64,000 bases of DNA from Bacteroidaceae bacterium (GCA_017427185.1 JAFRTJ010000020.1:1-64000), one strand, 5' to 3'; positions 1 to 8,348 are shown, counted from the first letter of the stretch. Numbers and translations are program-made. Notes: a model not told the origin generated them from the sequence alone.

Positions 1-22
1 TTTTCTTTCTTCGCTTCACACA

Positions 23-53
23 CAAAGATACGAAAATATGCGCACATCTACAA
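23..53 (-). promoter_or_regulatory. Bacteroidetes-type promoter reading out of the window
   Basis: On the minus strand TATCTTTG (23-30) fits the -7 consensus TAnnTTTG, with TTGT (50-53) 19 nt upstream as a weak -33 box. It would drive a gene lying to the left of the window. Confidence 0.4.
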
Positions 54-70
54 CTTTATAATGTTAATTA

Positions 71-1198
71 ATGTGTTGTGTATCAAATATTTATCCGATA
101 ATTTCCACTCAAGAATCACCACCTAAATTGACGCAGAACCGAAAAAGGATGATGGAGGATGGCGAACAGCTGGAAAGGGAGGTAAGGGTTCACGGAGAAT
201 TCGTCTTGCCCATAAAGGGTAACACCGTAGGGGATGCCATGCAGGGAGATGCCACCACGAAAGACGGCCAATTCCGTATCATGGCTCCCCGCTACCAAGG
301 AAACAACTGCCTCTTCTTCCTCTCCGCAAGCGACACCACAAAATGGAAGGAGGGTGAGGAACATTCATGGATAGAGCAAACAGACAAGAAGCTTCCAGAA
401 TACTACGTTAGGCTGTCCTTCCCCTATCCGCGATTTGTAAAACCCTATGACTTCTACATGACACATCTCCTGCCAGATGATGAAAAGGAAGAAAATGCGG
501 CAACGGACTTGGAATACAGGCAGCAGACAATGAGACAACTGACCGTCTACGACAAAAAGGGAATTCGCAGGAACGACATTGATGTCCCGCCTGCTCTCAG
601 GATAGACGCTTACGAGGCATACAATCATGCTATTGATGCGGGACTGATAGACGGATGGATTCCCAATGCTGACGACCTGGGGACTTCCGTCGCACACAGC
701 TATATTGCGGATATGGGAGTGAATGAAACCCCTGCATGCAATGTTTTTTGCGGCATTCCATCCGCTGACCCGGAATTGTCCATGAAGATGGAACACAAAG
801 TGTTCTCTTTGGCAAACCTCGACTCAGTCTACATCTTCACAGACTATGCCCCACGAAAAGAAGGAAGCGAAGGTTACCTCCGGTCAGGCTTGCCAAATAT
901 GTCTGTATCCCTTAGGTGCTATCCCGATCCCTCTAAGCGTAGAGGTGTCTTTCGTGACCGTTTCCTGAGGTTGCCCGGCTTTGCCTCACCCTTTGAATTC
1001 TATAGTCCCGATTACTCAAAGCAACGTCTGCCGGAAGGACAGAAGGACTACCGCCGCACCCTCTACTGGAACCCAAATCTGGAATTGGACGAGAATGGTG
1101 AAGCACACGTCACCTTCTACAACAACTCACGCACCACCCAAATCAGCGTGGAGGCTGAAGGGCAGGCCAGCGACGGCACGCTCCTGTGGAACAAGTGA
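71..1198 (+). pseudogene. 5'-truncated MG2-type surface protein (C-terminal remnant)
   Basis: The 375-codon frame aligns with roughly residues 585-969 of the complete protein at 2135-5044: shared landmarks include DTTKWK, PYPRFVKPY, a DAYEA motif and YxDYxPRxEGS. The last ~65 codons are almost identical, even at the DNA level. It lacks the signal peptide and the whole N-terminal macroglobulin-like part, so it cannot be exported as its paralogue is. Homology starts near codon 37; the first codons are not related to the paralogue, and the frame passes through a piece of an intergenic repeat (125-141). A more sensible start, if translated at all, is ATG at 149. Most likely the 3' remnant of a deleted or rearranged tandem copy. 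It could still be expressed as a cytoplasmic fragment. Confidence 0.75.
125..141 (+). repeat. Partial copy of the 60-bp intergenic repeat
   Basis: AAATTGACGCAGAACCG matches exactly the 3' end of the copy at 5054-5116 and nearly that of the copy at 7204-7272. It sits at the point where homology of the truncated MG2-type gene begins, so it may mark the rearrangement junction. Confidence 0.55.
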
Positions 1199-1567
1199 GG
1201 AAACTACAAAATAAAAGAAAATGTCCAGCTTTATATCAATTTCCCTAGTGAAATATAAAAGTATGAGTTAATCAAAAAACAACGACAAACCGAATGACAA
1301 CATTTTTATGGATCCCTAGCAGAAATGGAACTAGTCACACATCTGAAGACATCGGATGATTTTACTCCCTGCAACCTACACTCAAAAAAAGCAAAATGGG
1401 ATGGATTTGTCAATTTCTGACTCTCTTTATAGCTAACTAGTGGAATACATGGTCTCCACGATTCTCATTGAACGAAAGTGAAAGACAAGATTTAGTCACA
1501 CAAAAAGAGAACCCATAATGAGATAAAACGCATAATCAGCAAATAATAATTTTTAAACCAAACAATT
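1199..1567. other. AT-rich intergenic region, nothing recognised
   Basis: These 369 bases separate the MG2 remnant from the GG-leader gene. I see no TAnnTTTG promoter, no good terminator hairpin and no plausible short gene. The promoter of the GG-leader gene is expected here but could not be identified. Confidence 0.5.
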
Positions 1568-2065
1568 ATGAGTACATTAGAAAATGAAGAGTTGCTCCCC
1601 ATCAATGGCGAAGAGCAAGTAGATCAAATCACGGAGGAAGAACTTTCCCTGCAAGGCGGCGATGCTGGTTGCGGATCTGGCTTAGGTTGTGGTTCGGGAT
1701 CTGGTAGTGGAAGCGGCAGTGGATCTGGCTCAGGAAGTGGATTCTGTGATGCAGGAAATACAGTAGAGGCAGGGACTTATACATCTGAAGTCGGAGATCC
1801 TATTTTGTTCGATGTTACAATTTCATGGACCAAAGGAACAATCACGAAGGACTGTACATCAAAAATTACCGCCACAGCAAAATACAAGAAATCACTTCAA
1901 TACGATTGCTTTTATGAAGGTTCTCAGGAAATCACATTACAAGCCAGTTGGATAGGTAATAAAGGCATCCGCGCTGTAGGTAATATTTCATATAAAAAGC
2001 GTAAAAATAATGGTACAATAGAAACACGATATTCTCAAATTGATGCCGCTTGCACCGCATCGTAA
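1568..2065 (+). CDS. Double-glycine-leader secreted protein with Gly-Ser linker
   Basis: 165 aa. Residues 1-31 form an acidic leader ending ITEEELSLQGG, the pattern of Bacteroidales GG-leader precursors that are cut after the double glycine by C39-peptidase ABC exporters. The predicted mature part (from D32) opens with two GCGSG motifs (C35, C41), then a pure Gly-Ser linker (42-58), FCDAG (C60), and a ~100-residue, probably beta-rich domain with further cysteines near 92, 109 and 162. The Gly and Ser codons vary along the linker, so the repeat is kept at protein level and is not a simple DNA slippage tract. There is no Sec signal. No C39 transporter lies in the window. The next gene is an MG2-type surface protein with its own promoter. 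It may be a bacteriocin-like or otherwise secreted effector; the actual activity is unknown. Confidence 0.75.
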   Translation: MSTLENEELLPINGEEQVDQITEEELSLQGGDAGCGSGLGCGSGSGSGSGSGSGSGSGFCDAGNTVEAGTYTSEVGDPILFDVTISWTKGTITKDCTSKITATAKYKKSLQYDCFYEGSQEITLQASWIGNKGIRAVGNISYKKRKNNGTIETRYSQIDAACTAS

Positions 2066-2080
2066 CTTTATTTGCATTCT

Positions 2081-2112
2081 TTTGGCTGCATCAATATAAA
2101 AATGTAAATTTG
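2081..2112 (+). promoter_or_regulatory. Promoter of the MG2-type gene
   Basis: TTTG (2081-2084) and TAAATTTG (2105-2112) with 20 nt between them match the Bacteroidetes sigma-ABfr consensus. Transcription would start about 15 nt before the ATG at 2135. Confidence 0.65.
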
Positions 2113-2134
2113 TCGTAGAAAGGATATATGTATA

Positions 2135-5044
2135 ATGCTGACTCCTGATTTTATAAAGGAAAAAGGTCGATGTAAGCAATCGCGTCTGGTATGTCTTTTC
2201 CTATCCTTGCTATGCCTTGTCAATAGCATGCTGGCACAGAAGCTAGCGGATTTCACCGACCGCCTCGCTGCCTTTGGCAAGACCATCCCTCAGGAAAAGG
2301 TCTATGTCCACATGGACAACACCTGCTACTTCCTGGGCGACACCATCTGGTTCTCTGCCTACACACGACAGACGAATACAGGCCGACCCTCGCAGGTGAG
2401 CGGTGTGCTCTATGTGGAGCTTCTCAACAACGACGGCTTTCTCGTAGAGCGGAAGCTTATCGAAATGCGCGAGGGACACGGAAACGGCTTTTTCGCCCTG
2501 AACAACCAAATCCAGTACAGCGGCTTCTACGAACTGAGGGCTTATACCCGATGGCAACTCAACTGGGGAGAATATGAGCATAAACACTGCCGCGACATGA
2601 AAGACTATTTCTATAACGAAGACCTGGAACGTGCCTTTTATCGTGACTATGAGAAACTTTACAGCCGTGTCTTCCCTGTCTACGACCGCCCTTTGACACC
2701 AGGTGATTACACACAAGATATGACTCTGCGCGTGTTGCGACGAACTTTCAAAAACGACCCAGATGTACCCACACCCACACTGACACTCTTTCCCGAGGGA
2801 GGCAACCTGGTGGCTGGAGTGCCCTGCCGAGTGGCATTCGAGGCTGTTATGAGCAACGGCGAGTGGCTGGAGGGATGGCTCCACGTCGGTAGCGACTCTG
2901 TGCCGACAGTAAACCGTGGCCGTGGAGTGTTCACTATGACACCCGAGAAAGGTATGGAGCGTGAAGTGTTCTTTACAACCAAGGAGGGCGAAAGCGTGAA
3001 GGCAAAGCTGCCCAAGGCTGAAGAACAGGGTGTGGCTATCAGCGTTACAGAGAACGGGAAGGAACTGAGGATAAAGGCTACTGCCAGCGACTCTGGAATG
3101 GCCCAACGTCTCGGCATGACCATCATGCACGAGGGACTCGTAGAGGAATTCCTCGTATTTCCAGATAGCACGCTGACTTTCTCCTTTGTGCCAGCGAACT
3201 ACTGCTCAGGGGTGCACCAAGTGACAGTATTCGATGTGGACGGCCGTGTGTGGGCGGACAGACTGTTTTTCTCGCGCGGAAAGGAAAGTTTCCAGCCTAC
3301 GCTGACCGTGAAGGTGGACAAAGAACAGTATGGACCTCAGCAGCCTATCGTGATAGACGTGGAAAACCAAGCTGGGGAGGCGACTGTCTCGCTTGCCGTG
3401 CGCGACGTGGCGTATCAGGACAATCTGTACGACAACGCCAATATCCTGACCGAGATGCTTCTCTCCAGCGAGATCAGAGGATTCGTGCCCAACCCCGGAT
3501 GGTATTTCGAGAAGGACGACGAGGAGCACCGCCAAGCCCTCGACCTGCTGCTGATGGCCCAAGGCTGGAGGCGCTTCGATTGGCGGGATATGGCAGTGCA
3601 TGGAGCATGGGAGTTGACACAACCCAACGAATACACCCCCATCATTGAGGGGCAGATAAGGTACAATATGCGATACAATATCGACTTTTCTCCCGTCTAT
3701 GACACCTACGACAAATTCAGCGAATGGCATAATGGTATCCTGGAAGAAGCCAAATCCTTTGATGAAAGTGTCAAGCAAACCGAGACGCAAGAGACAAGCA
3801 AGCAGGAAGATTGGAATGATGTAGCGATGCGACGACGTGAGGAAAACGAACAGAAATATAACCTAAAAAGGAAAACGAAAGCACAAACGCTGCGTGTCCA
3901 TGCTGAATGTGTCCCGGTAAACTCTTTGGAACCTTTGACGAGCGAGATGGATACGAAAGACCACCGTTTCCGCATTATTCTGCCAAGATATTATGGGAAG
4001 AGTGTCTTCTTCCTCTCTGTTGCAGACACCACAAAATGGAAGGACAGGAAGACACCCTATACTTGGATTCAAATGGCAGGGTCTCCGACCGAGCTCGCAC
4101 TTCACCACCAACGAAAGCTGGACACAGAGGATGCCAAATATATGGCCTATGTGTCGTGGCCTTATCCCCGATTTGTGAAGCCATACAACTACTACCGCAC
4201 CCATCCGAAGGACATTGAATGGGAGGATGAGTCGCTACCAGCGGTGCAGTCGGACAGCATACACCAAATGAAGGAAATCGCGGTGAAAGCAAGGCGGAGA
4301 AGCCGACTGAAGAGATTCAACGACGCTTTTCCTGCTCTGAGCATGGACGCGTACGAGGCATGGAACTTTGTAGAAGATGCAGGGATGCCACTTTATTTAT
4401 TCCCTGACTTACCAGAACTGGCGCGAGCACTTTTCAGTGACTACGGTCAAGCCACGATATATGATGGGAATCATAGTGAACGAGTGGAAACACAATTCGG
4501 AATAAGCCCCACACGGCGTGCCCTGCCTCAATATATAGACATCCCCGTCGACTCCCTTTATCATCCCAAATACCTTCGCTCTATAGGCAAAGGATTCGAT
4601 TGGTCGCCTGGAGAGAAAAAGGATTACTATGGTGATACGGAAAGGGGGGAAGACCCAAGATTTAGGATAGACCGTTATGTCGTCTATACCGACTATCAGC
4701 CACGCCTGGAGGGCAGCAAACGCTATGCCGGCGCAAATCTGCCAGAGACGCGGGTGGCAATTTATCCCTACTACGACGGTAGTCAGCGGTTGATATACCG
4801 TGACAGACGATACATCTTGGATGGTTTCGCCTATCCCGCTGATTTCTATAGTCCCGATTACTCAAGGCAACGTCTGCCGGAAGGACAGAAGGACTACCGC
4901 CGCACTCTCTACTGGAACCCCAACCTGCAGCTCGACGAGAACGGACAGGCCCGCATCACCTTCTACAACAACTCCCGCACCACTCAAATAAGCGTCGAGG
5001 CAGAGGGGCAGGCTAGCGACGGCACCCTGCTCTGGAGCAAGTGA
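2135..5044 (+). CDS. MG2 (macroglobulin-like) domain surface protein
   Basis: 969 aa. A signal peptide is visible (hydrophobic core VCLFLSLLCLV, probable cut near MLAQ at residue 35). It is followed by IPQEKVYVHMDN and YFLGDTIWFSAYT, the hallmark of the MG2 beta-sandwich found in large Bacteroidetes envelope proteins that resemble alpha-2-macroglobulin and carboxypeptidase-regulatory domains. Residues ~60-420 look like successive beta-sandwich domains. A middle, charged stretch (~560-590) leads into a C-terminal region shared with the truncated gene at 71-1198, ending SRTTQISVEAEGQ and DGTLLW. I see no thioester motif and no TonB plug. Function unknown; relatives are thought to be outer-membrane or periplasmic. 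Its position behind a GG-leader protein suggests a partner role (processing, anchoring or immunity), but this is inference only. Confidence 0.75.
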   Translation: MLTPDFIKEKGRCKQSRLVCLFLSLLCLVNSMLAQKLADFTDRLAAFGKTIPQEKVYVHMDNTCYFLGDTIWFSAYTRQTNTGRPSQVSGVLYVELLNNDGFLVERKLIEMREGHGNGFFALNNQIQYSGFYELRAYTRWQLNWGEYEHKHCRDMKDYFYNEDLERAFYRDYEKLYSRVFPVYDRPLTPGDYTQDMTLRVLRRTFKNDPDVPTPTLTLFPEGGNLVAGVPCRVAFEAVMSNGEWLEGWLHVGSDSVPTVNRGRGVFTMTPEKGMEREVFFTTKEGESVKAKLPKAEEQGVAISVTENGKELRIKATASDSGMAQRLGMTIMHEGLVEEFLVFPDSTLTFSFVPANYCSGVHQVTVFDVDGRVWADRLFFSRGKESFQPTLTVKVDKEQYGPQQPIVIDVENQAGEATVSLAVRDVAYQDNLYDNANILTEMLLSSEIRGFVPNPGWYFEKDDEEHRQALDLLLMAQGWRRFDWRDMAVHGAWELTQPNEYTPIIEGQIRYNMRYNIDFSPVYDTYDKFSEWHNGILEEAKSFDESVKQTETQETSKQEDWNDVAMRRREENEQKYNLKRKTKAQTLRVHAECVPVNSLEPLTSEMDTKDHRFRIILPRYYGKSVFFLSVADTTKWKDRKTPYTWIQMAGSPTELALHHQRKLDTEDAKYMAYVSWPYPRFVKPYNYYRTHPKDIEWEDESLPAVQSDSIHQMKEIAVKARRRSRLKRFNDAFPALSMDAYEAWNFVEDAGMPLYLFPDLPELARALFSDYGQATIYDGNHSERVETQFGISPTRRALPQYIDIPVDSLYHPKYLRSIGKGFDWSPGEKKDYYGDTERGEDPRFRIDRYVVYTDYQPRLEGSKRYAGANLPETRVAIYPYYDGSQRLIYRDRRYILDGFAYPADFYSPDYSRQRLPEGQKDYRRTLYWNPNLQLDENGQARITFYNNSRTTQISVEAEGQASDGTLLWSK

Positions 5045-5053
5045 AGGATTCTC

Positions 5054-5116
5054 ACGTTGATGGTCAAAAGCCTGGAGTCAAGAGACAGAATCGATGATGA
5101 AATTGACGCAGAACCG
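5054..5116 (+). repeat. 60-bp intergenic repeat, copy 1
   Basis: Begins ten bases after the MG2 stop codon; shares GGTCAAAAGCCTGGAGTCAA, then GAGACAGAAT and the end ATTGACGCAGAACC with the copy at 7204-7272 (one base differs: TTGGCGCAG there). Both copies start just after a stop codon. Role unknown; may be the debris of a conserved 3' flank copied with surface-protein genes. Confidence 0.7.
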
Positions 5117-5271
5117 TTCATGTCAAAGATACATTTGCAAAAAAGCCGAGAAGGGAACTGTCAGAACAATGCGATGCCGGCAAACAAGTTCGGTGTTTCG
5201 GTCACTTATCCGTACCTGTGACTTCGTCGAAAGTACTTCTGCCCGGATTAGAGAATAAAATCTGCATTTGT

Positions 5272-5303
5272 TTTGCTTGTTTGCTCACTTAGCCGTAAAT
5301 TTG
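5272..5303 (+). promoter_or_regulatory. Promoter of the GH110 gene
   Basis: TTTG (5272-5275) and TAAATTTG (5296-5303) separated by 20 nt fit the Bacteroidetes consensus. It lies about 23 nt before the first ATG of the galactosidase gene. Confidence 0.65.
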
Positions 5304-5325
5304 TACCTACAAAAACTAACAATCT

Positions 5326-7059
5326 ATGGTAACTATGCTCAGAAAGAGGTTTCTTTTCATCATGCTGGCGGCACTGGTCGCGCTGTCGGCCAAGGGCGGC
5401 AAGCCGGTTCGCATCTGCGTGGAGGCTGCGCAGGGCGATGCCACCAGGCTCCTGCAGCAGGCCATCGGCCAAGCTAGCGAACACAGCGGCAAGGAAGTGG
5501 TCATCGAGCTGCAGAACGCCGACTATCACCTCTACCGGCAAAGCGCTACGCCGAAACTCTACCACGTATCGAACACCACCTCAGAACAGGAGAACCCCGA
5601 TGCCACCAAACATATCGGCCTGTGGATGAAGGGACTGAGGAACCTGACCATCGACGGACGAGGGGCAAGGCTGGTGACGCACGGCGAGATGACGGCCTTC
5701 GTGATCGACAGCTGCAAGAACATCAGGCTGAGGAACTTCACCCTGACGGCCGCAGACCCCACCGTGCCCGAGATGACGGTGACGGAGGACAGCGAACACC
5801 AGCTGACGGCCAGGATACATCCGCAGTCGAGGTATCGCATCGAGGACGGACGGCTCAGCTTCGTGGGCGACAGCTGGGCATGGCACAGGGGAATTGCACA
5901 GATCTATGACCCCCAGCGCGAGATAACATGGCGCGGCTGGATGCCCCTGAATGATGCGAAGAAGGCCGAGGAACTGGAACCGAGCGTAGTGAGGTTCTAT
6001 TTCGAGAGGAAACCCGAGGTGCAGAGGGGCTGGGTCTTTCAGATGCGCGACTCCTACCGCGACGAGGTGTGCGGACTGATCCAGTACAGCCGTGACGTGG
6101 AACTGGAGGGGCTGCACGTCGCCTTCACCGGCAACTTCAGCATCGTAGGGCAGATGACGGAGAACCTCACCTACAGAAACCTCTCCTTCGAACCGGAAGC
6201 CGGAAGCGGCAGGACTTGTGCCGGATTTGCCGATTTCCTGCACTTCTCGGGTTGCAGGGGACGGATCTTGATTGAGCACTCGCGCTTTGCAGGTGCCCAG
6301 GACGATGCCATCAACGTGCACGGTACTCATTTGGCTGTCAGGGAGTTCCTCTCTCCCACCCTGATGCGCCTCAGGTACATGCATGGCCAGACGTACGGGT
6401 TCCAGTCCCTGTTGGCTGGCAACGAGGTGGACTTTATCGACCCGCACACACTCCTGCCCCTGGGCACCTTCAGGGTAAAGACGGCACGTATGGACGGCGA
6501 GCGGGAAATCATCGTGAGGCTGACAAAACCCGTGCCGCAGGGAATCAGGGACAGGAAGGAACTGGCGGTGGAGAATGCCACGTACACGCCCGAGGTGACC
6601 ATCCGGGGCAACTACTTCGCACGCATCCCCACCCGCGGCATCCTGGTCACTACGCGCCGGCCCGTGCTCATCGAGGACAACCTCTTCTTCCGCACGCAGA
6701 TGAGCGCCATACTCATAGCCGACGATGCCAGGAGATGGTACGAGTCGGGGATGGTGCGCAACGTATGCATCCGCGGCAACCGCTTCGAGGAGTGCGGCAC
6801 ACCCGTCATCAACATTGCTCCGGAGAACGACAGGGACGGCGGGTGCGTACACAGCGGCATCAGCATACAGGACAACTGCTTCCGACTCTCGGGCCACCCC
6901 GCAGTAGCAGCCAAGTCGGTGGACGGACTCAGAATCGAACACAACACGATCTACTCGTCAGACGAAGGCGAACCATTTCACACACAGAGCTGTATGAACG
7001 TTTACATCCAGGAGAACTTGAACATACCAAAAGACAAAGGAAATGCACACCCAGGGTGA
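5326..7059 (+). CDS. GH110 family alpha-1,3-galactosidase
   Basis: 577 aa, secreted: hydrophobic signal LFIMLAALVALSAKG near the N-terminus (start at 5326; the ATG at 5335 is an equally good alternative). The body is a right-handed parallel beta-helix, seen in the recurring pattern of short strands such as NLTIDGRGARL, NIRLRNFTL and NLTYRNLSF. The segment AGAQDDAINVHGTHL (D326, D327) is typical of GH110 enzymes, which remove alpha-1,3-linked galactose from host glycans including blood-group-B type structures. Length is normal for the family. It has its own promoter and no SusC/SusD partner in the window. The L-fucose genes at 59-63 kb fit the same diet. Precise linkage preference (blood group B versus linear alpha-Gal) cannot be told by eye. 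Confidence 0.83.
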   Translation: MVTMLRKRFLFIMLAALVALSAKGGKPVRICVEAAQGDATRLLQQAIGQASEHSGKEVVIELQNADYHLYRQSATPKLYHVSNTTSEQENPDATKHIGLWMKGLRNLTIDGRGARLVTHGEMTAFVIDSCKNIRLRNFTLTAADPTVPEMTVTEDSEHQLTARIHPQSRYRIEDGRLSFVGDSWAWHRGIAQIYDPQREITWRGWMPLNDAKKAEELEPSVVRFYFERKPEVQRGWVFQMRDSYRDEVCGLIQYSRDVELEGLHVAFTGNFSIVGQMTENLTYRNLSFEPEAGSGRTCAGFADFLHFSGCRGRILIEHSRFAGAQDDAINVHGTHLAVREFLSPTLMRLRYMHGQTYGFQSLLAGNEVDFIDPHTLLPLGTFRVKTARMDGEREIIVRLTKPVPQGIRDRKELAVENATYTPEVTIRGNYFARIPTRGILVTTRRPVLIEDNLFFRTQMSAILIADDARRWYESGMVRNVCIRGNRFEECGTPVINIAPENDRDGGCVHSGISIQDNCFRLSGHPAVAAKSVDGLRIEHNTIYSSDEGEPFHTQSCMNVYIQENLNIPKDKGNAHPG

Positions 7060-7060
7060 C

Positions 7061-7204
7061 ATGAGCGAACTGCCTACTGCTATTGAAGGAATTAAAGTAT
7101 CCTTTATCCCTGTTTCTATTAACGACCTCTCAGGCCGCAGACTCCAGCAGAAACCCACGAAGGGAATCTATAACCAAGGTGGCAGGGTGATGATTCAACG
7201 ATGA
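7061..7204 (+). pseudogene. Orphan C-terminal tail of a lost surface protein
   Basis: One base after the GH110 stop, a 47-codon frame in another phase reads TAIEGIKV, then NDLSGRRLQQKPTKGIY and GGRVMIQR. This is the standard short C-terminal tail of Prevotella/Bacteroides surface proteins (compare YDLSGRRIDGNTKGIVI in the two LRR giants here). Nothing of the rest of such a protein precedes it, so it looks like the 3' end of a gene removed by recombination, or a tail split off from GH110 by a frameshift. GH110 enzymes usually lack this tail, which favours the first view. Confidence 0.6.
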
Positions 7205-7272
7205 CGTTGATGGTTGATGGTCAAAAGCCTGGAGTCAAGAGACAGAATAGAAGATGAAATTGGCGCAGAACC
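7204..7272 (+). repeat. 60-bp intergenic repeat, copy 2
   Basis: Overlaps the stop codon of the orphan tail and repeats the sequence at 5054-5116, with a small internal duplication (GTTGATGGTTGATGG). Together with the partial copy at 125-141 it shows that the 3' flanks of three surface-protein-related units in this region share one element. Confidence 0.7.
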
Positions 7273-7486
7273 AACATTTAAGTTTCATTCCTACATTTCA
7301 TGCGCTCCAGTAGCTGATCTGGCGGAATCCCATTTACCATTTACAATCACCCGGTCTAATACATTCGGCTCAACTTCTTTAACTCTTTAACTCCATAACT
7401 ACAAAAAAAAGAAAGCGGTTAGCGGTTATGGGTTAGCGGATAACGGGGGTAGCGAAGGAGTCTCGCAGAGACATGAAATGGGCAAG
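7273..7486. other. Intergenic stretch, nothing recognised
   Basis: Between the 60-bp repeat and the palindromic element. It contains an imperfect repetition of GGTTAGCGG (around 7418-7442) but no gene or convincing signal. Confidence 0.4.
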
Positions 7487-7552
7487 AAAAGACAACGTGT
7501 TGAAACGGACAAATCAACACGTTGAAATCACTGATGCAACACGTTGTCTTTT
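7487..7552. repeat. CAACACGTTG palindromic element, copy 1
   Basis: Outer arms AAAAGACAACGTGTTG (7487-7502) and CAACACGTTGTCTTTT (7537-7552) are perfect 16-bp inverted repeats; a third copy of the core (TCAACACGTTGA, 7514-7525) lies between them. The same three-core design recurs at 37765-37828 and a tandem version at 58035-58154. Resembles REP-type extragenic palindromes; it could act as a processing or termination structure. Confidence 0.75.
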
Positions 7553-7633
7553 CTGAGGGAAGAAGAGGGGCGAAAGGTCGCAGGAAGCTATAGCCTTTTC
7601 AACTTCACAATGCTAAAGTTTTTTCATAAAACG

Positions 7634-7664
7634 TTTGGTAATCAACAAAAATGTTGTACATTTG
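7634..7664 (+). promoter_or_regulatory. Promoter of the hypothetical gene / reverse transcriptase unit
   Basis: TTTG (7634-7637), exactly 19 nt, then TACATTTG (7657-7664): a perfect fit to the Bacteroidetes consensus. No second promoter is evident before the reverse transcriptase, so the small gene, the paired-end leader and the RT are probably one transcript starting near 7670. Confidence 0.75.
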
Positions 7665-7703
7665 TGACCAACTATTTAAAAACTCTGGTAGAACACAAGT
7701 ACA

Positions 7704-8207
7704 ATGGATTTCGTTAAATTATTACTAAAATTGGTGGGAGTCGCCAAGAACTACATGGATGACGCCCAAAAGAACGAGCGACCCATCCGGCAGGCCTCTC
7801 CGCGACCCGTTGAGCCGTCTGTGGTAAAGGAAAAGACTTCCGCTGAATGGGAGACCTATTTCAAGCAAATCCTGTTGAGTGAATTCCCTTCATACGACAT
7901 TCGCGAAAACGTACCGGTAACGGAACTGGCAGGATTCGCCAACGATGAGTTCAATCTCTACAAGACACGTCCCTATCAGGCCTACAAAGCTGAATGGGGC
8001 CAGCCCTACACCTTTGTGCTTGAAAAAGACGGCAAAGCAATGGGAACGCTGATGTTGGGCAATGGACACAGCCACGACAGCAATGTCAAATACCTGATTG
8101 CCAGGATGTATGCCAAGAAATTGGGCATCCCTTACATCAATTTCTATACCCAGATGCCCAACGAAAGAGAGTATGTCATAGGGCGCATCCGCAAGTTGAT
8201 GGCCTAA
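7704..8207 (+). CDS. Hypothetical protein upstream of the reverse transcriptase
   Basis: 167 aa, no signal peptide after the mildly hydrophobic start MDFVKLLLKLVGVAKNY. A charged, Pro-rich linker (about 20-45) leads to a compact domain (48-167). Its C-terminal half (FVLEKDGKAMGTLML, then GNGHSHD, then KYLIARMYAKKLGIPYINF) recalls the layout of DUF2726-like or PD-(D/E)XK nuclease folds, where a strand with E-x-K is followed by a helix and a GIP strand. The expected acidic-x-Lys residues are replaced by T-L-M-L, so if related it is probably inactive. It shares the promoter with the RT gene 153 nt downstream. Function not recognised; a partner or accessory of the RT is possible. Confidence 0.65.
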   Translation: MDFVKLLLKLVGVAKNYMDDAQKNERPIRQASPRPVEPSVVKEKTSAEWETYFKQILLSEFPSYDIRENVPVTELAGFANDEFNLYKTRPYQAYKAEWGQPYTFVLEKDGKAMGTLMLGNGHSHDSNVKYLIARMYAKKLGIPYINFYTQMPNEREYVIGRIRKLMA

Positions 8208-8215
8208 GAAACAAC

Positions 8216-8348
8216 GAAAAAGGGGATGCAGCTTGGCTGCGCCTGCTGTGGAGGCAGCCTTGCCCACATCTATATGTTTTGCAGGCAACAGGGCAGGGTA
8301 ACCTCTCGTGATCAGCAATTTTGCAGATTCAAAATTTTCCCCTTTTTC
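8216..8348 (+). ncRNA. Candidate structured RNA with paired ends before the RT gene
   Basis: GAAAAAGGGGA (8216-8226) and TCCCCTTTTTC (8338-8348) are a perfect 11-bp inverted repeat that closes the whole 153-nt gap between the hypothetical gene and the RT gene. Inside lie competing GC-rich stems: GCAGC/GCTGC (8228-8240), GGCTGC/GCAGCC (8235-8259) and GCCTGC/GCAGGC (8241-8286). Retron msr-msd RNAs are bounded in this way by a1/a2 repeats and sit just before the RT; some defence RTs also use an upstream ncRNA. The U-rich right arm could alternatively be a terminator/attenuator. Candidate only. Confidence 0.4.

Noticed and set aside
8216..8348. Calling the RT locus a true retron
   Set aside because: The paired ends fit, but the RT lacks the VTG motif and no branching-G context or msd hairpin could be assigned with confidence.
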